A stretch of 64,000 nt of DNA from Streptomyces griseoincarnatus. Lineage in GTDB: Bacteria; Actinomycetota; Actinomycetes; Streptomycetales; Streptomycetaceae. Shown here piece by piece: positions 32,944 through 40,433 of this stretch; within the stretch, counting starts at the first letter, position 1, and every line of letters starts with the position of its first letter. Both the position numbers and the translations under genes were made by a program. The stretch is from positions 1 to 64,000 of the forward strand of contig BMTH01000005.1 of the NCBI GenBank assembly GCA_014649575.1, read 5' to 3'. Under the pieces are notes generated by a model that saw only the letters and a program-made list of their open reading frames with translations, ran no database searches and was not told where the DNA came from.

Positions 32944-33646
32944 CCGCGAGGTCGGCCAGCTCCCGCTCCGCGCTCGACAGCAGCATGTCCAGCGCCGTCG
33001 GACAGGCGCTCTCGACCATGCGGGCGGCGAGCAGCGGAGCGGTCTCGGCGATGCACGGATGGGTGGCGGCGGACAGCCGGGCGTAGGTCGAGCGCCACAT
33101 GTCCTCGTCGGCCCGCCGCGCCGCGTCGGGCAGCGCGAGGGAGGCGGCGTCGAGGGCGGCGAACGCCAGCGTGGTGTCGATGAACGCCTGGTAGACGCGG
33201 ACGGTGTCGGCGGGCGGGAAGCCCGCGGTGCGCAGCACGTCCAGCACCGCCTCGTCGGCGGCCAGTTCGTTGGCCCGGCCGGAGACCCGGCTCGCGGTGA
33301 GGACGGCCGCCTGCGGGTGGGAGACGTAGGCGGCGTGGATGCGCAGGCCGAGGGCGCGCAGGTCGTGGCGCCAGTGCCCGGTGCGGTGCCAGCCGTCCAG
33401 CGCCTGGCCGATCAGCGCGTCACCGATGGCGAGGGTCAGGTCGTCCATGCCGCGGAAGTACCGGTAGAGCGCACTCGGGTCGCAGTCGAGGGCGAGTCCC
33501 AGGCGGCGGGCGGTGAGGCCCGCGCTGCCGTGTTCCCGGAGCAGCCGCAGCGCGGTCTCCACGATCAGCCGCTCCGAGAGCACGACCCCGCTCCTGGTCG
33601 GCCTGCGGCGTCTCCGCCGCTCCTCGGGCACCACACGCTTGGCCAT
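32909..33646 (-). CDS. TetR-family regulator
   Basis: This gene encodes 245 aa. The N-terminus is very basic (PEERRRRRRPTRSG), then the TetR helix-turn-helix is seen in LTARRLGLALDCDPSALYRYF. The C-terminal ligand domain is typical of the TetR_C-type seen in Streptomyces. It is divergent from the saccharopine-dehydrogenase-family gene (141 bp between them), its likely target. A GGATCC dyad lies in that gap. Confidence 0.9.
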   Translation of the reverse strand: MAKRVVPEERRRRRRPTRSGVVLSERLIVETALRLLREHGSAGLTARRLGLALDCDPSALYRYFRGMDDLTLAIGDALIGQALDGWHRTGHWRHDLRALGLRIHAAYVSHPQAAVLTASRVSGRANELAADEAVLDVLRTAGFPPADTVRVYQAFIDTTLAFAALDAASLALPDAARRADEDMWRSTYARLSAATHPCIAETAPLLAARMVESACPTALDMLLSSAERELADLAVKGAEPGPPSP

Positions 33647-33745
33647 GTCCCGCCTCTCCCATCCCCTGAGCCCCTTATGCCAACGCCATTGACCTTACGT
33701 CCCGCCCCGGCGTTTCATCACGTCAGGGCCCCGCAGAACATTCGC

Positions 33746-33761
33746 GGATCCATACGGATCC
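33746..33761. promoter_or_regulatory. Candidate TetR operator
   Basis: Two GGATCC half-sites with centres 10 bp apart lie between the TetR gene and its divergent neighbour, 26 bp before the neighbour's start codon. The spacing is one helical turn. Confidence 0.4.
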
Positions 33762-33787
33762 AACAGGACGAAAGGGAGTGCTCCGTC

Positions 33788-35008
33788 ATGCGCGTACTGC
33801 TGGTGGGAGCGGGCGGTGTGGGCACCGCCGTCACCCGGATCGCGGCCCGGCGGCCGTTCTTCGAGCTGATGGTGGTGGCCGACTACGACCCGGCCCGCGC
33901 CGAGACGGCGGTCGCGGCGCTCGGCGCGGACGGCGACCGGTTCCGTGCCGAGCGGGTCGACGCCGGCGACGAGGCGCAGGTGACGGCGCTGCTGGAGCGG
34001 CACGGCTGCGACGTGCTGCTGAACGCCACCGACCCCCGTTTCGTGATGCCGCTGTTCCGCGCGGCGCGGGCGGGCGGCGCCGCCTACCTCGACATGGCGA
34101 TGTCCCTGTCCCGTCCGCACGGCGAGCGGCCCCACGAGAAGTGCGGGGTGAAGCTGGGCGACGAGCAGTTCGCGCAGGCCGCCGAGTGGGAGGAGGCCGG
34201 ACTGCTGGCGCTGGTCGGGATGGGCGTGGAGCCGGGCCTGTCGGACGTGTTCGCCCGGTACGCGGCCGACGAACTCTTCGACGAGATCGAGGAGATCGGC
34301 GTCCGCGACGGCGCGAACCTCACGGTGGACGGCTACGACTTCGCGCCGTCGTTCAGCATCTGGACCACCATCGAGGAGTGCCTCAACCCGCCCGTGGTCT
34401 ACGAGAAGGACCGCGGCTGGTACACCACCGAACCCTTCAGCGAGCCCGAGGTGTTCGACTTCCCCGAGGGCATCGGCCCGGTGGAGTGCGTGAACGTGGA
34501 GCACGAGGAGGTGCTGCTGGTTCCCCGCTGGGTGGACGCCCGCCGGGTCACCTTCAAGTACGGCCTGGGCCGCGAGTTCACCGACACCCTGCGCACGCTG
34601 CACCTGCTGGGCCTGGACCGCACCGAGCCGGTCACCGTGCCCGGCCCGGACGGGCCCGTGAAGGTCTCCCCCCGGGACGTCGTCGCGGCCTGCCTTCCCG
34701 ACCCGGCGACGCTCGGCGACCGCATGCGCGGCAAGACCTGTGCGGGCACCTGGGTGCGTGGCACCAAGGACGGGGCGCCGCGCGAGGTGTACCTGTACCA
34801 CGTGGTCGACAACCAGTGGTCGATGAGCGAGTACGGCTGCCAGGCGGTGGTGTGGCAGACGGCCGTCAACCCGGTCGTCGCGCTGGAGCTGCTGGCGACC
34901 GGCGCCTGGTCCGGGGCGGGCGTGCTCGGCCCCGAGGCGTTCCCGGCCGGACCGTTCCTGGACCTCCTCACCGGGTACGGCTCGCCCTGGGGGCTGCGCG
35001 AGCAGTGA
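33788..35008 (+). CDS. Saccharopine dehydrogenase-family oxidoreductase
   Basis: This gene encodes 406 aa. The N-terminal Rossmann motif VLLVGAGGVGTAVTRIA binds NAD(P)H. The middle has GMGVEPGLSDVFARYAADEL and the C-terminus QAVVWQTAVNPVVALEL. It belongs to the saccharopine dehydrogenase (lysine-forming)/homospermidine-type superfamily; the exact substrate is unresolved. ATG 33788 has AAAGGGAG about 10 bases upstream. The lysE/argP pair and the PLP decarboxylase nearby fit a basic amino acid or polyamine theme, an inference from context only. Confidence 0.85.
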   Translation: MRVLLVGAGGVGTAVTRIAARRPFFELMVVADYDPARAETAVAALGADGDRFRAERVDAGDEAQVTALLERHGCDVLLNATDPRFVMPLFRAARAGGAAYLDMAMSLSRPHGERPHEKCGVKLGDEQFAQAAEWEEAGLLALVGMGVEPGLSDVFARYAADELFDEIEEIGVRDGANLTVDGYDFAPSFSIWTTIEECLNPPVVYEKDRGWYTTEPFSEPEVFDFPEGIGPVECVNVEHEEVLLVPRWVDARRVTFKYGLGREFTDTLRTLHLLGLDRTEPVTVPGPDGPVKVSPRDVVAACLPDPATLGDRMRGKTCAGTWVRGTKDGAPREVYLYHVVDNQWSMSEYGCQAVVWQTAVNPVVALELLATGAWSGAGVLGPEAFPAGPFLDLLTGYGSPWGLREQ

Positions 35009-35115
35009 CCGCTTCCACGCGGATCGCGCTGTTTCACCACGACTTGACAGGTCACCCGAAAGAAAGCAAGGCATCCGAAAGGGTGCGCACCGACTTCGGA
35101 CGCAGGTGACTTTCG

Positions 35116-35373
35116 ATGGACAACTGGCGGCACAGCGCGGCCTGCCGGACCGAGGATCCCGAGCTGTTCTTCCCGATCGGCACCTCCGGGCCGGCCCTGC
35201 TGCAGACCGAGCAGGCCAAGGCGGTCTGCCGCGGCTGCCCCGTGCGGGAGCAGTGCCTGGAGTGGGCCCTGGAGACGGGGCAGTCCATCGGTGTGTGGGG
35301 CGGCACGAGCGAGACGGAACGCCGCGCGCTCAAGCGGCGCATCGCGGCCCGCCGTTCGTCGGGCAGGGCCTGA
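35116..35373 (+). CDS. WhiB-family iron-sulfur regulator
   Basis: This gene encodes 85 aa. Four cysteines, C10, C38, C41 and C47 (CRGCPVREQC), should hold a [4Fe-4S] cluster. GVWGG and the basic tail (RRALKRRIAARR) are the family turn and DNA- or sigma-contacting region. The sequence is closest to the WblE/WhiB1 type. ATG 35116 is used. A TTGACA at 35044 has no matching -10. It is followed by a clear terminator and is probably monocistronic. Confidence 0.93.
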   Translation: MDNWRHSAACRTEDPELFFPIGTSGPALLQTEQAKAVCRGCPVREQCLEWALETGQSIGVWGGTSETERRALKRRIAARRSSGRA

Positions 35374-35685
35374 CGCACGAGGCGGGCGGTGCGGGAGTGA
35401 CGGCGCGAGTGGCCCCCGGGAATTCTCCCGGGGGCCTCTTCCGTGCGCGCAGCGGGCCGGGAAACGACGACCCCGCCCGGATGGCGCCCCGGTGACCGCC
35501 CCCGGACGCCCCCGCCGACCTCGCCCCGCTGACCGCTCGCATCACGGCCGGCTGACGACGGGCACGCGCGGCGTCGTCCCCGGCCGGCACCCACCGCCCG
35601 GGGACGACGCGGGGCGCCCCGCTCGCCGTGCCCGGGCCCGGGCGTCGCAGTAGGCTCGCAGCGACTCAGGCGGAAGGGACCCACC
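35374..35685. other. Intergenic region with two hairpins
   Basis: Besides the terminator at 35411-35440 it contains a perfect 13-bp stem at 35571-35610 (14-base loop), 76 bases before the DUF488 gene. No gene is supported here. Confidence 0.55.
35411..35440 (+). terminator. Terminator after the whiB-like gene
   Basis: A perfect 11-bp stem (35411-35421 with 35426-35436), ATTC loop, then TCTT. Confidence 0.75.
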
Positions 35686-36036
35686 ATGAGCGTGCGCGTG
35701 CGGCGCGTCTACGAACCGCCCGAGCCCGACGACGGGGTGCGGGTCCTCGTCGACCGGCTGTGGCCGCGCGGCCTGGCGAAGGACGCGGCCCATGTCGACG
35801 AGTGGCCGAAGGGGCTGACCCCGTCCACGGAACTGCGCCGCTGGTACCACGCCGACGAGGGCACCTTCGAGGAGTTCCGCGAGCGCTACGAGGCGGAGCT
35901 GGCCGACCCGGAGGCGGCGGAGCCGCTGGAGCGGGTGCGGGAGCTGGCCGGGAAGGGCACGGTGACCCTGCTGACCGCGTCCAGGCAGCCGGAGCGCAGT
36001 CACGCGGAGGTGCTGGCCCGGCTGCTCTCGGAGTGA
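35686..36036 (+). CDS. DUF488 family protein
   Basis: This gene encodes 116 aa. DGVRVLVDRLWPRGLAK and WYHADEGTFEEFRERY are the DUF488 signatures; the fold is small and alpha/beta, with unknown function. GGAAGGGA precedes ATG 35686. It is convergent with the flavoprotein gene, 19 bp apart. Confidence 0.92.
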   Translation: MSVRVRRVYEPPEPDDGVRVLVDRLWPRGLAKDAAHVDEWPKGLTPSTELRRWYHADEGTFEEFRERYEAELADPEAAEPLERVRELAGKGTVTLLTASRQPERSHAEVLARLLSE

Positions 36037-36055
36037 GGCGACGTTCCGGCCGGCG

Positions 36056-37729
36056 CTACGCCGTCTGCGCGGCCGCCGCCCGGCCCGCCGCGCGACCCGA
36101 GAAGAGGCAGCCGCCGAGGAAGGTGCCCTCGAGCGCGTTGTAGCCGTGGACGCCTCCGCCGCCGAAGCCCGCGACCTCGCCGGCCGCGTACAGCCCGTCG
36201 ACCGGGCTGCCGTCGGCGCCCAGCGCGCGGGAGTCCAGGTCGGTCTGGATGCCGCCGAGCGTCTTGCGGGTGAGGATGTGCAGCTTGACTCCGATCAGCG
36301 GGCCCGCCGCCGGATCGAGGATGCGGTGCGGGGTGGCGACCCGGCCGAGCCGGTCGCCGATGTAGCGGCGGGCGTTGCGGATGCCCTGCACCTGGGCGTC
36401 CTTGCTGTAGCTGTTGGCAATCTGGAGGTCGCGCGCCTCGATCTGGCGCCGGACGAGTGCCGCGTCGAGCAGCGGCTCGTCGGTGAGGGCGTTCATCTTC
36501 CCGACGAGTTCCTCGACGGTGTCGGCGGTGACGAAGTCTGCGCCGTTGCGCAGGAAGGCGTCCACCGGACCCGGGGCTCCCTTCCCGAGGACACGTTCGC
36601 GCAGGAATCCGGCCCGGTCCTTGGCGGTGATGTCCGGGTTCTGCTCGGAGCCGGAGAGCGCGAACTCCTTCTCGACGATCTTCCGGGTGAGGACGAACCA
36701 GGAGTGGTCGTACGGGGCGATGTCCTCAGTGGTGCGCAGGTGCCCGAGGGTGCCGAGGGTGTCGTAGCCGGGCAGACAGGGCTCGGGCAGCCGGCGGCCC
36801 AGCGCGTCGAACCACATCGAGGACGGGCCGGGGAGGATGCGGATGCCGTGGCCCGGCCAGACCGGGTCCCAGTTCCGGATGCCCTCGGTGTAGTGCCACA
36901 TGCGGTCGCGGTTGACCAGCCGGACGCCCGCGCGGGCGCTGATGTCCAGCATCCGCCCGTCGACGTACGCGGGGACGCCGGTGACCATCTCGCGCGGCGG
37001 GGTGCCCAGCCGGTCGGGCCAGTACTTCCGGACGATGTCGTGGTCGGCGCCGATGCCGCCGCTGGTGACGATCACGGCCTGCGCGGTCAGCTCGAACTCG
37101 CCGGTCACCTCGCGGCTGGAGGCGACGCCGCGCGGTGAGTTGTCCTCGGCCAGCACGGTGCCGCGCACCCCGCGGGCGGCGCCGTCCTCCAGGACCAGCT
37201 CGTCGACGCGGTGGCGGTGGTGGAAGGTGAGCAGTCCGTCGCGCGCGGCCTCGCGGGCGTAGCGCGCGAAGGGGGCGACGACACCGGTGCCGGTGCCCCA
37301 GGCGATGTGGAAGCGGGGCACGGAGTTGCCGTGGCCGCCGGCGCGCAGGCCGCCGCGCTCGGCCCAGCCGACGGTGGGCAGGAAGGTGATGCCGTGGCCG
37401 TCCAGCCAGGAGCGCTTCTCCCCCGCCGCCCACTCGACGTAGGCGCGCGCCCAGCGCAGCGCCCAGGAGTCCTCGTCGTCGGTCCGGTCGAAGGCGGCGC
37501 TGCCCTGCCAGTCGTTCCAGGCCAGCTCGAAGGAGTCCTTGACGCCGAGGCGGCGCTGCTCGGGCGACCCCACCAGGAACAGCCCGCCGAACGACCAGTA
37601 GGCCTGGCCGCCGAGGTTGGCGGCGTTCTCCTGGTCGACGAGGGCGACCCTGCGGCCCTTGCTGGTCAGTTCATGGGCCGCGACGAGGCCCGCGAGGCCC
37701 GCTCCGACGACGACGACGTCGGCATCCAT
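36056..37729 (-). CDS. FAD-binding dehydrogenase, fumarate reductase/KsdD-like
   Basis: This gene encodes 557 aa. The FAD fingerprint VVVVGAGLAGLVAAHEL is at the N-terminus (residue 5) and AGEVAGFGGGGVHGYNALEGT at the C-terminus, typical of the fumarate reductase/3-ketosteroid dehydrogenase superfamily. It is predicted cytoplasmic; the substrate is unknown and need not be a steroid. ATG 37729 has GGAAGGGA upstream; an earlier in-frame region to 37780 lacks support. A TetR gene lies just upstream on the same strand (47 bp) and may control it. Confidence 0.9.
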   Translation of the reverse strand: MDADVVVVGAGLAGLVAAHELTSKGRRVALVDQENAANLGGQAYWSFGGLFLVGSPEQRRLGVKDSFELAWNDWQGSAAFDRTDDEDSWALRWARAYVEWAAGEKRSWLDGHGITFLPTVGWAERGGLRAGGHGNSVPRFHIAWGTGTGVVAPFARYAREAARDGLLTFHHRHRVDELVLEDGAARGVRGTVLAEDNSPRGVASSREVTGEFELTAQAVIVTSGGIGADHDIVRKYWPDRLGTPPREMVTGVPAYVDGRMLDISARAGVRLVNRDRMWHYTEGIRNWDPVWPGHGIRILPGPSSMWFDALGRRLPEPCLPGYDTLGTLGHLRTTEDIAPYDHSWFVLTRKIVEKEFALSGSEQNPDITAKDRAGFLRERVLGKGAPGPVDAFLRNGADFVTADTVEELVGKMNALTDEPLLDAALVRRQIEARDLQIANSYSKDAQVQGIRNARRYIGDRLGRVATPHRILDPAAGPLIGVKLHILTRKTLGGIQTDLDSRALGADGSPVDGLYAAGEVAGFGGGGVHGYNALEGTFLGGCLFSGRAAGRAAAAQTA

Positions 37730-37776
37730 GGCGACCGTCCCTTCCTTCTGGCGTCCGGAGGCTGCCGTCCGGGGCT

Positions 37777-38382
37777 TCACCCGGTGAGCAGCGCGGTGAG
37801 CAGGTGTTTCAGCCAGGCCCGGGCGCCTTCGACGTCCCGGTCCAGCAGCAGTTGGGTGGTGACGCCGTCGTAGGCGGCGACCACGGCGTGCGCGGCGCCC
37901 TCGGCGTCGCCGAGCACGGCGGGGAGCGTGGTGTGGCCACGGGCCCGCTCCAGCCGGTCGGCGACGGCCCGCCGTAGCCGGGCCCGGTGGTCGAGGAGCG
38001 TGTGCGCCACGCGGGGGTCGCGGGCGGCGTGCACCAGGAAGTCGGTCTTCACCAGCAGCCAGTCGCGGTCCAGCAGCAGCACCTCGGAGACCCGGTCGAC
38101 CGCGGCGGCCACGTCGAGGTCGGGTCCGTCGGAGGCGAGGGCTCCGGCCACCTGCTCGGCGATGAGGTCGGCGCGCTGGGCGTAGAGCGCGAAGAACAGC
38201 TCGTCCAGGCCGGCGAAGTTGGAGTAGAAGGCACCGCGGGTGTAGCCGGCGGCCTCGCAGATCTCCTCGATGGAGACGTGCCCGAAGCCCTTGGCCGCGA
38301 GGACCGTGAAGGCCGCGTCCAGCAGCTGGGCACGGGTGCGCAGCCGGCGCGCGGTGACGCGCCCGGTCCTGGTGTCCGCCAT
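37777..38382 (-). CDS. TetR-family regulator
   Basis: This gene encodes 201 aa. The helix-turn-helix is VSIEEICEAAGYTRGAFYSNF near residue 35. ATG 38382 has GGAGGGGG upstream. Two GATAC-containing inverted repeats lie 25-60 bp upstream of its start and are strong operator candidates, implying autoregulation. It is co-oriented with and close to the flavoprotein gene. Confidence 0.93.
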   Translation of the reverse strand: MADTRTGRVTARRLRTRAQLLDAAFTVLAAKGFGHVSIEEICEAAGYTRGAFYSNFAGLDELFFALYAQRADLIAEQVAGALASDGPDLDVAAAVDRVSEVLLLDRDWLLVKTDFLVHAARDPRVAHTLLDHRARLRRAVADRLERARGHTTLPAVLGDAEGAAHAVVAAYDGVTTQLLLDRDVEGARAWLKHLLTALLTG

Positions 38383-38406
38383 GCTGTGCCCCCTCCCCCG
38401 TCCTCC

Positions 38407-38442
38407 GATACGGGAACGTATCCGATACACCGGTGTATCGGA
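38407..38442. promoter_or_regulatory. Double TetR operator
   Basis: A GATACG-GGAA-CGTATC repeat (38407-38422) abuts a perfect 22-bp palindrome at 38421-38442 (half-site TCCGATACACC). Both lie between the TetR gene and alkB. Confidence 0.65.
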
Positions 38443-38478
38443 CAGCCCCCGGAGCAGGACGGTCGCAGGGACGGAGAT

Positions 38479-38519
38479 CGTTCTAGAACGTATTTTCGAT
38501 TCGGGGTACGCTGGTCCCC
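38479..38519 (+). promoter_or_regulatory. alkB promoter region with CGTTCTAGAACG palindrome
   Basis: A TACGCT -10-like element (38507-38512) lies 7 bases before the ATG and there is no ribosome site, suggesting a leaderless mRNA. A perfect 12-bp palindrome (38479-38490) overlaps the expected -35, a plausible regulator site. Confidence 0.45.
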
Positions 38520-39158
38520 ATGAGCACGCACCACCTCCCGGCGCTCCAGGGCTCGCTCTTCGACCAGGACGACGAGCTGCGGCTCGGCACGCTCGACGGG
38601 GTGAGCCGCACCGGACTCGGCCGGGGCGCCTGGATCGACCTGCTCCCCGGCTGGCTGCACGGCTCCGACGCGCTCTTCGACCACCTGGCCGCCGAGGCCC
38701 CCTGGCGGGCCGAGCGGCGCCAGATGTACGACCAGGTCGTCTCCGTGCCCCGGCTCCTCGCGTACTACGGCGTCGGCGCCCCCCTCCCCCATCCGGTCCT
38801 CACCGAGGCCCGTGACGCGCTCAGCGCCCATTACGCGGAGGAGCTGGGCGAGCCCTTCGCCACGGCCGGGCTCTGCTACTACCGCGACGGCCGGGACAGC
38901 GTCGCCTGGCACGGTGACCGGATCGGCCGGGGCGCCCGCGAGGACACGATGGTCGCCATCCTGTCCGTGGGCGCGCCCCGCGACCTGCTGCTGCGCCCCG
39001 TCGGCGGAGGCGAGACCGTGCGCCGCCCGCTGGGCCACGGCGACCTGGTCGTCATGGGCGGCTCCTGCCAGCGCACCTGGGAGCACTGCGTGCCGAAGAG
39101 CACCAGGGCCGCCGGACCGCGCATCAGCATCCAGTTCCGCCCGCGCGGGGTGAACTGA
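38520..39158 (+). CDS. alkB: AlkB-type alpha-ketoglutarate-dependent dioxygenase
   Basis: This gene encodes 212 aa. It is a 2OG-Fe(II) oxygenase that removes alkyl groups from DNA or RNA bases by oxidation. Iron ligands are H131 and D133 in AWHGDRIG and H189 in TWEHCVPK; RISIQFRP near the C-terminus supplies the 2-oxoglutarate arginines. LCYYRDGRDSVAWH is the substrate-lid region. ATG 38520 lies directly after a -10-like sequence, so translation is probably leaderless. Length is normal for bacterial AlkB. Confidence 0.93.
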   Translation: MSTHHLPALQGSLFDQDDELRLGTLDGVSRTGLGRGAWIDLLPGWLHGSDALFDHLAAEAPWRAERRQMYDQVVSVPRLLAYYGVGAPLPHPVLTEARDALSAHYAEELGEPFATAGLCYYRDGRDSVAWHGDRIGRGAREDTMVAILSVGAPRDLLLRPVGGGETVRRPLGHGDLVVMGGSCQRTWEHCVPKSTRAAGPRISIQFRPRGVN

Positions 39159-39621
39159 CCGCGCCCGGAACCGCGACGGAGCCGGGCGCGGCCCCGGCGC
39201 ACAGCACCACGCCGAGCACGCCCGCCCGCACAGCGACGCGCCGCGTCGGCCCGCGTCCCCGGTCGTCGTCCGCCAGGAGGAAGCAGGGGGCGACGACCCG
39301 TTCACCGCGTCGGCCCCGCGCTGTCCGGCGCGGACGGGTGGTGCCGGGTGCCGGCGGTCCCCGGCCTGCTGGACCGTCCCGCCCGAGCCCCGCGCCCCGG
39401 CCGCCGGGGGCGGACGTCGCCGTTCCTGGCGTACCCGGCCGTGGCCGCCCCGCCGTTGTGCTGCCGTACGAACTCGGGGCGCCGCGGTGGGCGGCGACGC
39501 GGTGGCTGCCCGGGATGCGCCCGGCCGCACGCCCGAGGGGCGGACGGCCTCCCCCGCCCACCCCCTGATCTGCTTTCCTGTGCTTGTTCGACCGGCACGA
39601 GGAACGACAGGCGAGGCGGCC
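39159..39621. other. Intergenic region without a supported gene
   Basis: These 463 bases follow alkB. Several frames stay open on both strands but are Arg/Pro/Gly low complexity with no ribosome sites or motifs. I see no promoter or strong hairpin. Confidence 0.6.
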
Positions 39622-40377
39622 ATGAAGGCAACGGTGCGGCAGGTGGCGGACGGCACCTTCCTGGTGCACGGCACGAGCACGAACTGGGTGATCCTCACCG
39701 AGGGGGACGCCGTCACCCTGATCGACACCGGCTATCCCGGCGACCGCGCGGGGCTGCTCGGCTCACTCGCGGAGGTGGGTGCCGCGCCGGAGGCGGTGGC
39801 GGCCGTGCTGATCACACACGCGCACAACGACCACCTGGGCTCGGCCGAGTTCCTGAGCGCGACACACGGCATCCCGGTGTACACGCACAAGGAGGAAGTG
39901 CCGCACGCCCGGCGCGACTTCCTGCACCAGGTGACCGCGGCGCGGGTGCTGCGCAACGGCTGGCGTCCCGGCGTGCTGCCGTGGGCCGCGCACGCCCTGC
40001 GCGCCGGCGGCACGGCGAACGTGGCGGTCACCTCGCCCCAGCCGTTCCCGGTGTCCGGCGACGGTGAGCCGCTCGACCTGCCGGGCCGGCCCGTGCCCGT
40101 GCACACGCCCGGCCACACCGCGGGGCACAGTGCCTTCCACCTGCCGCACGTCGGGGCGGTGGTGTCCGGCGACGCCCTGGTCAGCGGGCACCCCGTCTCC
40201 CGCGTCCAGGGTCCGCAGATGCTGACCGACATGTTCCACCGTGAGCGCGCCCGCGCCGTGCGGTCGCTGGACGTGCTGGCGGAGCTGGACGGAGACCTGC
40301 TGCTGCCCGGGCACGGCCCGCTGCACCGGGGTCCCGTGCGGGACGCCGCCCTGCTCGCCCGGGAGCGCGCGCAATAG
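39622..40377 (+). CDS. MBL-fold metallo-hydrolase
   Basis: This gene encodes 251 aa. The zinc motif is THAHNDHLG (HxHxDH). Further ligands lie in HTPGHTAGH, GDAL and LPGHGP. The protein resembles the glyoxalase II-like branch; its substrate is unknown. ATG 39622 follows a GGCGAGGCGG stretch. It lies 56 bp upstream of the DUF4032 gene and could be co-transcribed with it. Confidence 0.88.
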   Translation: MKATVRQVADGTFLVHGTSTNWVILTEGDAVTLIDTGYPGDRAGLLGSLAEVGAAPEAVAAVLITHAHNDHLGSAEFLSATHGIPVYTHKEEVPHARRDFLHQVTAARVLRNGWRPGVLPWAAHALRAGGTANVAVTSPQPFPVSGDGEPLDLPGRPVPVHTPGHTAGHSAFHLPHVGAVVSGDALVSGHPVSRVQGPQMLTDMFHRERARAVRSLDVLAELDGDLLLPGHGPLHRGPVRDAALLARERAQ

Positions 40378-40433
40378 GCTGAGGTGACGATCACCGCGAA
40401 GACGATCACCTTCGAGACGAGGACACCGCCGCC

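Noticed and set aside
35044..35072. TTGACA promoter for the whiB-like gene
   Set aside because: The -35 is perfect but no TANNNT occurs at 16-19 bases.
38479..38490. LexA/SOS box upstream of alkB
   Set aside because: The palindrome is GTTC-TA-GAAC, not GAAC-N4-GTTC.
39302..39631. Possible small gene downstream of alkB
   Set aside because: Arg/Pro/Gly-rich in every frame, no start signal and overlaps the MBL gene start.
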